Shown one piece after another: positions 43,690-55,434 of a stretch of 64,000 nt of DNA. The stretch covers positions 300,414,954 through 300,478,953 of the forward strand of contig CM042697.1 in NCBI GenBank assembly GCA_023614405.1, in the 5' to 3' direction. The translations under genes were made by a program, and so were the position numbers. This DNA comes from Avena insularis (taxonomy: Eukaryota > Streptophyta > Magnoliopsida > Poales > Poaceae). Under the pieces are notes generated by a model. That model saw nothing but the letters and a program-made list of their open reading frames with translations, did not search any database and was not told the DNA's origin. Within the stretch, counting starts at the first letter, position 1. The number at the start of each line of letters is the position of its first letter.

Positions 43690-44802
43690 TTATTCTTCTA
43701 TTTGATTCTTCTCATAAGGTCTATGCATACCACAAAAATTAACATGCTTATAAGAAATAGTACTTTCAGAAGTTTGAGCATGTTTATTGCAATCATTAAT
43801 AACATTTTCATTTTCCAAGCAAGTGTCTTTAAAAGGTTCATGATACATGTCCCATTTTTCTCTAGGAGCATTCATATGGGAAGCAAAGGCTCTATAGTAT
43901 CTAACAAGAATTTGAGGATCAAGACCATATTTAGCACTAAGCTCTTGAAAATCAGCAGTTTCAGCGAAAGACTTAATGCAATCATACTCATAGTTTATAC
44001 CTGGTTCTTTACCTTTGTCGTTATCCCAATCTTCAGTATTGCTTTGAATTATTTCAAGAAGATCCCACTTATCTTTGACCTTCTTACTTGTGAAGGATCC
44101 CTCTGAACAGGTATCTAGATAGTCCTTGTAATGTCCTGAAAGCCTTGCACAAAAAATATTGATAATAATATTACTGGGGAGCTCATGAATGGGACATTTG
44201 AGCATTAGTGACTTCAATCTCCCCCAAGCTTGGGCAATACTCTCTCCCTCATGAGGATGAAAATTATAAATATAATTACTATCTTTATGAATTTCATGAG
44301 GAGGATAAAATTTAGAATAAAAGAGAGATTCAAGTTCCTTCCACTCCAAATGATGAGGATCATCTAGTAGCTCATACCACTCCCTTGCTTTGCCCCTAAA
44401 TGAGAAATGGAATAGCTTCCTCTTAGCTTGGTCCATTGAAATACCTGCACACTTGAACAACTCGCATAATTGATGTATAAAGACTAAATGATCACTAGGA
44501 TGGACAGTTCCATCTCGAAAATAGCAGTTGTTCATAACACGTTCAACAATTCCAATAGGTATTTTAAAAAGGACACTTTCTGTATGTTGATTTAAAATAT
44601 CACAAGTATCATTAGAATTACCACATATGGGAGATAAAGTATCATTAGAGCAAATTTTCTTCCCTAAAGCCGGGGAGCTAAAAAGATCTTTCTCATAAAA
44701 ACTAGCTTCCCCAAGCTGAGACGTTTCCATACCATTAGTAACAATGGTGTTCAAAAAATTCATACTAATAACATTGCTATTAGCATGCAAATAAAGCTCC
44801 AT
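43690..44802 (-). CDS. gag: Gag-like protein of the Athila-type element, 370 aa
   Basis: Open frame on the minus strand downstream of the primer site. The retrotransposon gag core is visible at residues 105-225: HPSDHLVFIHQLCELFKCAG, KLFHFSFRGKAREWYELL, HHLEWKELESLFYSKFYPP, ESIAQAWGRLKSLMLKCP. The C-terminal third is charged, with a helix-like KDKWDLLEIIQSNTEDWDND and HMNAPREKWDMYHEPFKD; no zinc knuckle. The ATG at 44802 lies about 220 bp from the primer site and an upstream acidic N-terminus may be missing. It would form the particle shell. The frame is intact while the rest is decayed, consistent with a non-autonomous element that keeps gag. Confidence 0.85.
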   Translation of the reverse strand: MELYLHANSNVISMNFLNTIVTNGMETSQLGEASFYEKDLFSSPALGKKICSNDTLSPICGNSNDTCDILNQHTESVLFKIPIGIVERVMNNCYFRDGTVHPSDHLVFIHQLCELFKCAGISMDQAKRKLFHFSFRGKAREWYELLDDPHHLEWKELESLFYSKFYPPHEIHKDSNYIYNFHPHEGESIAQAWGRLKSLMLKCPIHELPSNIIINIFCARLSGHYKDYLDTCSEGSFTSKKVKDKWDLLEIIQSNTEDWDNDKGKEPGINYEYDCIKSFAETADFQELSAKYGLDPQILVRYYRAFASHMNAPREKWDMYHEPFKDTCLENENVINDCNKHAQTSESTISYKHVNFCGMHRPYEKNQIEE

Positions 44803-44995
44803 AGGTTTTTAAATTTTCTCTTCAAACACTTCATGTCCTAACTCAAGATAAATACTATAGAGCTCTCTAATTTTTTTGTTGTTTTCCATTAATCCTAACT
44901 AGTGAAAACAAGAAACAAAAAGACAAAATTGCAGAATCTAAAGGAAATAACTTCGAGCACTCACACCGGAGGATGCGAGTACCTTTTACCTTACC

Positions 44996-45013
44996 TCCCC
45001 GGCAATGGCGCCA
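44996..45013 (-). other. Primer binding site, Asp-tRNA type
   Basis: On the minus strand TGGCGCCATTGCCGGGGA, ten bases inside the 5' LTR end at 45024. It differs at one base (A for G) from the Asp-tRNA primer site TGGCGCCGTTGCCGGGGA typical of Athila elements. Confidence 0.9.
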
Positions 45014-45023
45014 GAAAATATCT

Positions 45024-46577
45024 TGATGTATATACACTTCTATTCTTGTAGACAGTTGTTGGGCCTCCAAGTGCAGAGGTTTGTAGAACAGCAACAAGAT
45101 TCCCTTAATTGGATCACCCAAGGTTTATCGAACTCATGCAGGAAGTGGTCAAAGGTATCCCTCTCAAGCAACCCTACAATCAAGATATAAGAAGTCTCTT
45201 GTGTCCCCAACACACCCAATACACTTGTTAGGTGTATAGGTCCACTAGTTCGGCGAAGAGATAGTAAAATACAAGTCGTAACGGTGCCAAAAAATACCTT
45301 CTGACCTATTGTTGATGTGGGGTAACGGTGCCAAAAAAAAGCTGATGGTGTGGAGGAAAGGTAAAAGCCCAAAACCTCCCCGGCAAATGGAACAAAGATG
45401 GAAGCAAGCAAACATGCAATAGATCTAGATGCAAACGGTGTTTCAATGTTTAGAAACAAGGCCTAGGGATCATACTTTCACTAGTGAACACTCTCTCATA
45501 TAAATATCCTCTCTTCCTGATACTACTCTTAACTACTCTCCGGCTGGACACTCTAATCATCGATAAGGCTTTAACAACACTCCTCAAAGTCCGCCTTCCC
45601 CAATCTAGATAACCCCACACTGTCACCTTGAGCACTAGATGGTTCTAACAAACACTACAATTTGATAGATACATCCAACTATAAATATAACTCATAAAAA
45701 ATATTCAATCTATCCAAAGTGCCACACACGGTATGCACGCTGTCACTTTCACACACGTGGGGAAACACATAGATCTATTAAAGCACAAAGAGTATTTATG
45801 TAGACTCAAACCTAAGTGCCACCATGGTGTGCACGCTGTCACTTTCACACACATGGGGAGAGCAGAGATCTATTGAAGCACTTGAGTAACAAGGTAGATC
45901 TACTTGATTACAAAGCTCATGACCACATTATGACCATGCATAGAGAGAGAGATGAACACAAAGCTACCAGTAGAGCCCTTAGACTCGAGGAAGAACTACT
46001 CCCTCCTCATCATGGGAATCAGCAATGGTGATGGAGATGGTGGTGGAGATCGATGGAGATGGCTCCGGGGGCACTTCCCCGTCTCGACAGGGTGCCGGAA
46101 CAGAGACTTTCTGTCCCCCAAATCTCCCCTTTGGTGGCGGCGACACTACAAAGGTTTTCGTGGCTTTCTTCTGGATTCTCTAGGGTTTTCTCACCGGGGG
46201 GATCTTATAGGCGCATGAATCAAGGTCGGTGGGGGTCCAGGGGGCCCACACCCCCTACAGGCGCGTCCAGGGCTTGCCCCCGCCTAGGGGGGTTTTGGCC
46301 ACCTTGTGGCCCCCCTCCGGCTCTGCTTCGTGGTTCCGTGTTGCTCCGGAAAAATAATAACTTTGGCTTTTGTCCCGTCTAATTTCGATAATATTGTTTT
46401 TCTACCTTTTTGGAACCAAAAACAGAAGAAAACAGGCAACTGGCACCGTGGAAACTTGTTAATAGGTTAGTTACAGAAAAGATATAAAAACACATCATAG
46501 TGTAGACAAAGCAAAGCAAAGTAGATACTAAACAATCATGAAATATAAAAAATTATAGATACGTTTCCGATGTATCA
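45024..46577 (-). repeat. 5' LTR of the Athila-type element (1554 bp)
   Basis: On the minus strand starts TGATACATCGGAAACGTATC at 46577 and ends TACATCA at 45024. Near-identical in layout to the LTR at 37966-39513. A minus-strand TATAAGATCC (46212-46203) in the GC-rich part is a likely promoter element. Confidence 0.9.
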
Positions 46578-46796
46578 GTACTCGGCCTTGCACTGACCTA
46601 ATTGAGAGTTCTCATCATCTGCATTTATCAAAAATAATCACATACATAATAGAGTCAATTGAGCAAGCTGTAGTAATGCACGGACAGCAGGACAACCAAA
46701 CAATTAACCGCATCAATTTACTAGTTGCTCATTTCCTCAAGAAACATGAATCTCACTAAGTGTATCTACCTAGCATTTGTAAACTGATCCGTTAAA

Positions 46797-46990
46797 TTTT
46801 GCTTTGCTAAAAATATAGTTCCTGACAGAGTATATCTATATTCTTTAGAGGTTTAGCTCTACTAAATTATCGTGTCTGACAGAATACATTTATATTTTTA
46901 TAGGTTTAGCTTTGCTAAAATTATAGTGCCTTGATAGAATACATTCATAACTTTTAGAGGTTTAGCTCTGCTAAAATTATTGTGCTCGAC
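46797..46990 (+). repeat. Tandem repeat, about 54 bp unit, 3.6 copies
   Basis: Units run 46797-46849, 46850-46902, 46903-46957 and a partial 46958-46990. Core: GGTTTAGCTCTGCTAAAATTAT, then TGACAGAATACATTTATA. Flanks 46619-46796 and 46991-47280 show no recognisable gene; 47140-47260 is GC-rich. Confidence 0.85.
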
Positions 46991-47329
46991 TTCACTAATA
47001 CACCGACTAGTCAACCTGACTACATGCCTGCGTCAAATGAATTTTTGATAAAAAGGACCACATCCATAAGTGAATTGTCAAAAAAGAGCACCTTTAATTT
47101 TTTATATAAAAAGACCACTTTTCTGTGGCGGCAGGTCTAGCCAGGACACACATGTCACATGTCGCCATATAACAGCATGTTGCAGCGGACGGTGAGCTAG
47201 TGGTGGTGATGGGCATGCCGCCGCTGGTCAAGGCGGCAACCAGATGTGTTTAAAGCAAGCGAGCGAGACCCTGCATACTAGCTATCATTAGTAGAGAACA
47301 TGCTTTTGGTTTGGAGGTGCCATAGTTTT

Positions 47330-47575
47330 TAGTCCTGTTTGGATTTGCGATCAGGATTAGTGTGAGCACTTGTTCTGCTTCTTCCCGGTTCCAACAGCTA
47401 GGATGCCATACGTGGCTAGTTTCGGATGGTAATACCAGCCGGGACTAAAGGTGTGACGCCAACGGCTAGGAGTCAGGAGACCCTATAGTCTCAGTTGGTG
47501 TTATAAGCCGGGACTAGAGGTCACGAACTAGTTCCGATTTGTAATACCAATAAGGACTAATATTTTTTATATACA
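47330..47575 (+). repeat. CACTA-type subterminal repeats
   Basis: Several direct and inverted copies of a motif like GCCGGGACTAAAGG / TAGTCCNGNTTGG (for example 47435-47448, 47505-47518 and, inverted, 47331-47345 and 47528-47570). Clusters of this motif are typical of the subterminal regions of grass CACTA transposons. The true left terminus of the element was not found. The stretch 47576-48070 is AT-rich with a CACTACTAGA at 47889 but no gene. Confidence 0.5.
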
Positions 47576-48070
47576 CTACTTCGATCCTGTCCGAGCTTAC
47601 GGACATTTTGCTATAAGCTAGCTCAAGTTTATCCCTACTTTTTATTTAAGATTATTCAAGATTTGGTGGCACCCATCAATCCAAGGTTCTAAAAGGTTAG
47701 CAATTTCATTCTTTCATCACTCATTGTTAGTTTATGCCAATGCTCTAGAAGTAGCGAGGGATTTCATGCTTTAGAAGTAGAGGGAATTTTAGATGTGTAA
47801 TTTAGGCAAATTTTAATTATGCAAAAAGTTACTGAAAGTTGAGATATGTAATTTTAGAGTTTCTGAGCTCAAAATTGAATAAGGTTTTCACTACTAGATT
47901 ATAATTAAAAACTCAACATTTTTTATGTTAACATTTTTATCCAAATTAAAAATAGGTGCATGTAACATTATATATATATGTTGTTAGTACACACTAAATT
48001 TTTAGATTTCAACAAGTAAATAAAGTGAAAATGATCCAAAAATTTTATATGATCCAAGATTTTAATTATA

Positions 48071-48846
48071 ATGCAAATGATCCGGCCATGGACATACGGT
48101 GCTCCCCGAATGTCTGACGCGATCATTAAAGGCGTGCATTCTTTTCTCGATGTGGTTGAGGCAAACAAGAGGAATGGTTTTATATGTTGTGCGTGTCGTG
48201 TCTGTCGGAATGAGAAGGATTACTCTTCCTCAAGAATCATTCACATCCACCTGATTCTGTCCGGTCTCATGACTGCCACGTGCTTATGATGCAATTGATT
48301 CTGGTTGCATTGAGGGGGATTCTATCAGAAAATGTTCGGCTATCCATTGTGAAGCTATGTGCAATCCTCAATGCTATTTCTCAGAAGGCCATCGGTCCAG
48401 AAATTCTACCAAGGTTACATAATGATGTGGTCCAATGTCTCGTCAGTTTTGAGTTGGTGTTCCCACCATCCTTTTTCAACATTATGATCCATCTCCCGGT
48501 ACACCTAGTCGACGATAGTACCATTTTGAGTCATGTAATTCTACATAATATGTTCGTCTTTGAGAGGTTCATGGGAGTCTTAAAGAAATATGTTCATAAC
48601 CATGCTAGCCCAGAATGAAGCATATCCAAGAGCTATGGAACAGAGGACGTCATTGAGTTTTGTATTGACTTTTTCCTAACATTAAGACGATTGGTGTTCC
48701 TGAATCGCGGCATGAGGGGAGACTGAGCGAAAAAGACACACTAGGAAGGAAATCAATAATATGTAGGGACATGTATTCTTTCACTCAAGCACACTACACA
48801 GTTCTATAGAATTCCACCTTGGCAGCCTCGTATATCAAGGAACACA
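48071..48846 (+). pseudogene. CACTA (En/Spm) transposase remnant with large internal deletion
   Basis: Three joined parts. 48071-48290 is the N-terminal transposase-associated domain: TYGAPRMSDAIIKGVHSFL, VVEANKRNGFICCACRVC, RNEKDYSSSRIIHIHLILSG. From about 48305 the sequence is already the C-terminal DUF4218 region (VRLSIVKLCAILNAIS, SFELVFPPSFFNIMIHLPVH, HNMFVFERFMGVLKKYVHNH). After a frameshift it continues to 48846 (GVPESRHEGRLSEKDTLGRK, AHYTVL-stop-NSTLAASYIKEHN). The catalytic core between them is absent, so no active transposase can be made. A second CACTA end interrupts it at 48847. Confidence 0.8.
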
Positions 48847-49933
48847 ACACTACAAGAAATGTTTCCTTCCGTAATGACTAGGCCCGTCGGTCCTCATAGA
48901 AGGCGCGTCTTCTGTGATTAAATTTTCGGCTCGACTGTGGCTGATGCAAAACTTTTTTTTCGGTTTCGCGCCCCTCTACTACGACGAAATTGCTAAAAAC
49001 ATGGACGAAGCTCGACATGCGCATGACAGAAGTAATATTTCCGGTTTCTCGCGAGATGATGACTCGCCAAAGTATTTTTTTGAGTGTAGGTCCCAGACGT
49101 CAGTGTCTCTAGCGGACCAAACTTTTCGGTCATGCCTCCCTAATTTGAACTCGATAACGTTGTTCGATACCACTTCCATTTAGTCGGGCTGCTAGGTCCC
49201 ACACGTCTGCCTCACAGTACATGAATTGTGTGTATGATGGAATTTTTTCCTTCCCTGTTCCGAACTTGATAGCGTTTCTTGATGCATCTACCGTTTAATC
49301 AGGCAGCCAGGTCCCACGTGTCATCCTCACACTAGAAAAAACATGTGCATGATGGATTTTTTCCTTGGCTTGTGCATCCCTGATTTGAACTCGATAATGT
49401 TGCTCGATCTATCTACCATTAATCAAGTTGTTGGGCTCACATGACAACCTCTCATTAGAAGAATCATGTGTATGATGAAAATTTTCCTTTGCTCCCGCTA
49501 AACTATTCCGAACTTGATAGTGTTGCTAGATGCATCTACCATTTAATCACGAAGCTGGGCCCCACATGTCATCCTCACACTAGAATAAACATGTGCATGA
49601 CTGATTTTGTTTCCTTTGCTCGCGCTACCCTGTTCTGAACTTGATAGCGCTGCCAGATCATCTACAATTTAATCACGCAGTTGGGCCCCACATGTCATCC
49701 TCTCAAAACATGTGTATGATGTAATTTTTTCCCTCGGTCACGCCTTCGTGTTAACTTGATAGCGTTGCTTGCTGCATCAGCCATTTATTCTGGCTGGTGG
49801 GTCACGTATGTCAGCCTCGCATTAGAAGAATTGTGTGTATATGATTGAATTTTTCTTCTCTAGCGCTACCCTGTTCCTAACTAGATAGCGTTGCTCGACG
49901 AATCTTCCCTTTGGTCAAGAAGCTGGGTCCCAC
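48847..49933 (+). mobile_element. Second CACTA element, 5' end only
   Basis: CACTACAAGAAATG at 48847 matches the CACTACAAGAAA terminal inverted repeat of grass CACTA transposons and sits inside the transposase remnant, so one CACTA inserted in another. The first ~240 bp are GC-richer with short inverted motifs, then a ~122-bp array follows. The element is cut at 49933 by gypsy LTR C; its other end was not found. Confidence 0.65.
49095..49933 (+). repeat. Tandem array, about 122 bp unit, seven diverged copies
   Basis: A phase marker GAACTTGATAGCGTTGCTCGATG or variant occurs at 49147, 49262, 49387, 49510, 49637, 49752 and 49878 (periods 115-127). Each unit also has TTTAATCA, GGGCCCCACATGTCATCCTC, CACTAGAA and ATGTGTATGATG blocks. 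It probably forms the subterminal repeat array of the CACTA element starting at 48847. The last copy stops exactly at the LTR insertion. Confidence 0.9.
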
Positions 49934-52900
49934 TGTAGTAACCTCGGATCCTTAGTCCCTGTGATTAACATGGTAGTCCCCGGATCAATAGCTAGCACTC
50001 ACAGTCGATGAAATATCATGTAAAACACAAGTATTTATTACATGACTCGAATAATCCAGAGTTTATATTATTACAACAGAAGCGATATAAATACAACTTG
50101 GAGTCTCATCAATGCCACATGCACGTTGAGTGAAGACCCGTGATCCTAGCGCATCTTTCAATGATCTCCAAATTCTACATATGAAACATGCAGCCAAACG
50201 AGTTGGTCAATACTTTGAATGTATTGGCAAATTACACCAAGGAAAGAATAAGGCTAACTCTACATGCAAGGCTAGATTAGGCTTTAGGTTTCATTTGCAT
50301 AAAGCCAATTTTTTCTACGTAAGAAGAAAAGAGGAAGAGTTTTATCCTACTTTGTAAACATTTGATTAAGTAAAATAGGGTTGAATGGAACACGAGGATA
50401 TTACTCACCAAGTGTCCAAACAACCTAACACTTGGATATTACTCACCAAGTCCCAAAACCCCTCCCATTGGCGATATTACTCAAGCCATGGGGTTTCAAA
50501 ACTTTGTTTAGAAAAGAGAGAGGAAGATCCTTCAGAGGCTCCATCCTTCAGACGCTCAAAATTTTTCTTTCTCCGTGAGCACGGCTGATCGATCAAATTA
50601 TTACTCTCGAGAGTTTGTGCACTTTACCCACAATCCATGATCAAGTCCTTTTACAAACAAGACCATGGCGAGGCTTTACCTTAGTAGCCCCTCTACCTTC
50701 TGGATCCAACTGTGCCAAGAACCTCCAAATGTTGGTACCTAGGTGAGGTTTTCCACTTAGTACTAGGCCAAAACAGAGCCCATCTGTATTGTGGTTGCAC
50801 TGGAAGCTTCTTAATTCTAAAACATGGCAGAATTCTTTGATTCCTGGGCGTCCGTCCTCCCCCAAATTCCACTCGTTGACCCGATAACGATTCATCCCAG
50901 AAGAAAAATTAGTTTTATTTTGAAGTGGGATTTGAGAAGAAAAGATCGCTCAAGAGAGCCTTTATACTTAGAAAATTTCTTGTCTTTCTACCCCCCCAAC
51001 AATACTTTATATATATAGCATAGCAAGCAATACTTAGCAAAAATAGGGGTAACCTATTAGGAGGAAAAAATACTAAGTATATAGCTACTCATGACATTCT
51101 ACAAAATCATCGCACTTGCAAAAATAATACTAAGGAAAATATCTACCAGAATATCCTACACATGCACACTACAAAATCTGAAGATCAAACATGCATAGAA
51201 TCAAAACTGGGACATTATATGAACAAGAGGTGTAACTTGCCTTATGTTGATAATATGGGTGATGATTGTATTTCTCTGTAGAAATCGCACTCTCAGAACA
51301 ATCTAACGCGAATAGAGTAATTCCAATCAAAACAATTGAAAACATAGCAAACACGACAATGATTATCATAAACATGCATGATGGTTTAATGTCACAATGG
51401 TTGTACTTAATTTTATGAACACTATTATAACACATGATGCAATCATGAGATCATTTAATGCAATAGGGCATTTATTACTAATTCTTGATTGCCATTAAAG
51501 AGGTTTTAATAGTTTTGTTGCAACTTCTGTCCTAATTATCGAATTAAATTTGTTTCTAGGTTTTACTACATAAATGGCATAATTACGAACCAGTATAAAT
51601 TGGATTCACCTTAGTCGAAGATGTAGATCTTTTTCTATAATTTAATTACTATTTAATAGAATTTAAATAACTTAAAATAATTACTTCGTCAAAATTTATA
51701 TATAAGACCAGATATGTATAATACACGAAATTTTGAATCTAGAAACATATTATTTATAATTTTCTGATCTATGAATAATTTACTATGAATTTATTACTCC
51801 AAAAGAATATTAACACTATTTAAATTATTTCCAGAAAACAATATAGAGAAAGTTAGATATAATCTTATAACACGAATCTACATAAAATTATTTTCAGTTT
51901 GATATATTATATGTAATTTTTGGACATAGTATTAATTTCTAATAAATTTTACAGGTTAGATATATAATATGCAATTTTAAATTTGAACGGAATATTCTAG
52001 GGAATATTCCGCTGACTGTACAGGTATATTCCGCTGACTAGCAGGTTGACTTTGCATGCTGACTGGGACTAGGCACTAACCTAACGACGTGGCGATGACG
52101 AGCAGCTGACCGGGGTGACGACGTGGCATACTCTGAGCGGATGTTGACCCTCGGGAAGGGGTCTGGAGGCTAGGACACAAAATTGGCTCCAGATGTGCTC
52201 TTTTTTTTGGCTTTGAATAGATAAGAAAGAGATGTGGGTTAGAGAGACAAATCCTTAGATCAAATAGGAAAACTTAAAATTTGAAAGTTGTGGAAAATCA
52301 TTAGATCTACCTTCTCACCAAAGGAATTTCGATTTGAATAAACGAGCGCGAGTAGATCTTGGATTTACACTGTGATATATAAAATATTGCGGTATGAAAT
52401 TCTCCGGATATGTTGGATGAAAAGAGGTGAGGTTTGTCAAGACTAAAATATTTTGACATGATCTACAACTTTCGTGTTTTAGCTGAAGGCTAACGACGAA
52501 GTATAGATGGGGTAAGAAGCGAAATAATATTCGGGCATTTGTAGATTCAGGATTTTGAGAAGTAAAAGTCATATGGATGTGGTTACTGGGGTTTATATGG
52601 AGGTTTAGGATGGTGGGAAGATAGATATTGGAATAGGAAACAAGTAGAAACAAACGAAAATCAATTCGGATTTGTAGATTAAAAGATATAAGTGTTTGAA
52701 TAGAGATAAGTCTAGAAAATTAATTTTTGGACGCTTTATAAAGCACCCGAGTCATTGATGAGTTCATCTGTGCGTGGTTGGTTCGGTCAGCTTAGCCGGG
52801 CCGTTCCGTTAGTTTTTTCTTTTTCCTTTTCCTTTTGATATTTCCTCTATCTTTAGCATACAAACTTCAAATGATATGATTATTGTTTCTAATTTTTTCT

Positions 52901-53301
52901 AAAATTCAATAGATCACTGTAGGATCATTTTTGTAACCTTTTTACTAGCTTTTTAAAAAGTGTATTTATAATTACCTATATATTCCTTATAGTAACATTA
53001 TACCAATTTAAATATAGGATTTTGGAGGTTTTTTTCAATATCTTTGTTTGGTTTTATTTGATGCCATGATGCTTTATGAATGCATGCCATATAATTTTTT
53101 TATTCTGCAAACAATCACAAAAATACTAAAGCTAAAACTCAATCCAAGATTTTTGACTATATGGCTACTTAGGTCATAACGGAGACAATATTCAATCCAA
53201 AAGGTTTTTTTCCTTGAGAATTTTTCAACAGAGTCAATCAATCAACCAAACTTATTTTATTTTATGTACATTCCAAAATTAGGAAATTTTGGGATGTTAC
53301 A
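49934..53301 (-). mobile_element. Gypsy LTR 'C' (3.37 kb), minus strand
   Basis: On the minus strand it starts TGTAACATCCC at 53301 and ends TTACTACA at 49934. PPT-like and CTCGAGGACGAGGT sequence follows at 53302 and up, so it is a 3' LTR rather than a solo copy. The left flank is the CACTA array (CCCAC at 49929-49933). Contents are AT-rich with a GC-richer stretch near 52000-52200. Open frames (50130-51018, 52315-52653) show no domains. Confidence 0.75.
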
Positions 53302-53567
53302 GACTACCACCCTTAAAAAGAAACCTCGTCCTCGAGATTCTATAATGCTAGAAATAAATAGGGTTTAGGAGAAGCTAGGGTGATACCACCCTTAAAATAT
53401 TGTATTCCTTCGGGTATGCCAAAATTTGTGTACTTCTTCGTGCTCACATCTCATAGAGGTAAGATTCTATCTCTTGAGGTCTTTCTCAAAACTTTTATAT
53501 TTACTATATCTTGATGTTGTTGTCTTCTATTCCACATATATATGATGAAGTGAGGTTGTCTTAGTAA
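53302..53567 (-). mobile_element. 3' internal scrap of gypsy element C
   Basis: On the minus strand CTCGAGGACGAGGTTTC then AAGGGTGGTAGTC directly precede the LTR start: the untranslated 3' end and polypurine tract seen in elements A, B and D. No readable pol remains. The Angela-like copia LTR begins at 53568. Confidence 0.65.
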
Positions 53568-55399
53568 TGTAGGGGTTCGTAGCATGGAAAACAAAAAAAT
53601 TCTACCGCATGAACACACACAAGCCAAGATATATCTACTAGATTATAGCAACAAGTTGATAGAGTACTCACCCTCGGTGATTCCAAAGCGGTTAATGAGA
53701 GCAGATTCTCGTGGGTGATATAGTCGTTGACTTGCCGATCTCAAGATCACGTAGACGATCCTTCCGGCACCGTGTTCTGGCAACGCTCCGGCAGTCGGTC
53801 ACACATTCGGTACTCTATGAAGACCTTCCTATCCCTTGTTAAAGCAGGCAACATAAGTTGTAGCTCCCTCCTCGCGATTCCGGCAGCATGACGGTGTGGT
53901 ATCGGAGATTAGAGGGGATATCTCACTGGGCTTTGCCTTAAGCCGGAGTGGGTAGCTAAAGTAGAGGAGTTCCTCGGTGTCTAGGGTTTATAGGCCAAAG
54001 AGGAGGAGGTGGGGCCAATGGCGGCTAGGGGGGCTAGGGTTTGTGGTGTTCTTGGGGGTAGCCCATCCCCTCTATTTATGAGAGGGAGGGGCAGCTAGGG
54101 GAGGGGAGGCTGTATCCTCCCCCAAATCCCTCTCCTTGGCGCGCCTGGTGGAGGGAGAGGAGGTTTCCTATCCTCCCTCCACAAGGAACCATTGTCCCAG
54201 TTTGACTATTCAAACTTGCCTTTTGACCTTTAATTTTGGAGTTTGATTTCTTTCTTTTAAATGCCCAGCCAAGTGACCTAGGACATGATGCAATCATTCC
54301 ACTTAGTCATGACACATTCATGTACCCTTCCCCTTCCGGTTTGGTGAACCTTCTAGACCCTTCTAGATCATTCTGGTGAAAACACCGGAATCATTCCTGA
54401 ACTCCAGAATTGGACTTTCCTTATATGAATCTTATTCTCCGGACCATTTCGGATCTCCTCGTGATATCAAGGATCCGATCCGAGACTCCAAACAACATTC
54501 GGTCTTCTTACTCACATGCCATATCTACTAAACAACATCGAATCCTTAAGTGTGTCTCCCTACGGTTCATGAATTATGCAGACATGACCGAGACTCTTCT
54601 CCAATCAATAACCAATAGAGGAATCTTGAAATTCATATGGCTCCCACATATTTCTATGATTACTTTGTGATCGAATGAACCATTTACATACGATACCAAT
54701 TTCCCTTTGTCTCGCAATATTTTACTTATCCGAGGTCTGATCGTCGGTATCTCTACATACCTAGTTCAACCCCGTTACCGATAAATACTCTTTACTAGTT
54801 CCTGTCATATGTGATCCCTTGTGAGCCAGTCACATGCTTGCAAGCTAATTGGATGACATTCCACCGAGAGGGCCCAGAGTATATCTATCCGTTATATGGA
54901 TGGAAAAATCCCACTCTTGATCCATGTGCCTCAACACATACTTTCCGACCACTCAATGCCACCTTTATAACCACCCAATTACGAAGTGGTGTTTGATGTC
55001 ATCAAAGCATCCATCAGTGATGGTGATTAGCAAGATCTCATGGTCGAAGGAATTAGGTTACTATGTATCTGAAATCTTATAATAAACGAACTATTGAAAT
55101 GACTTGATCATTATGCTACGCTTATCTACATGAGTATGTCTATCACACCATTCTCCTAATGATATGATCTTGTTGTTAATAACATCTCAATGTTCATGAT
55201 CAGGAAACCATGATCATCTATCAACCAACAAGATAATATTATAAAGAGGCTATACTAGGGACTCTAACAAGTTTACAAATCACACAAGTATTAATGTTTC
55301 CGGTTAATACTATTATAGCATGAATATAAACATTTATCATAAACACAAAGATATAATAATAACTACTTCTATTATTTCCTCTAGGGCATATATCCAACA
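53568..55399 (-). repeat. 3' LTR of the Angela-like copia (1832 bp)
   Basis: On the minus strand it begins TGTTGGATATATGCCCTAGAG at 55399, the hallmark start of BARE/WIS/Angela LTRs, and ends ACGAACCCCTACA at 53568. A polypurine-like AAATGAGAGAC precedes it at about 55411-55400. Length fits the family. Confidence 0.92.
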
Positions 55400-55434
55400 G
55401 TCTCTCATTTGCACTAGAGTCAACTAATCTAGAT

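Larger units (their letters stand above)
37966..46577 (-). mobile_element. Athila-type (Ty3/Gypsy) element without pol, 8.6 kb, minus strand
   Basis: Two LTRs (37966-39513 and 45024-46577) in minus orientation with TGATAC...CATCA ends, flanked by TTACT (37961-37965) and GTACT (46578-46582), a 4-of-5 match. The primer site matches Asp-tRNA, usual for the Athila lineage. The internal region (39514-45023) has a gag-domain ORF and a second decayed reading frame, but I found no reverse transcriptase, RNase H or integrase motif. It therefore looks non-autonomous, dependent on a full relative. About 2.9 kb (39514-42386) holds no recognisable coding sequence. Resembles Triticeae Sabrina-like families; family name is inference. 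Confidence 0.88.

Noticed and set aside
47889..47898. CACTACTAGA as left terminus of the first CACTA
   Set aside because: The subterminal repeats lie further left (47330-47575) and no matching inverted end was found.
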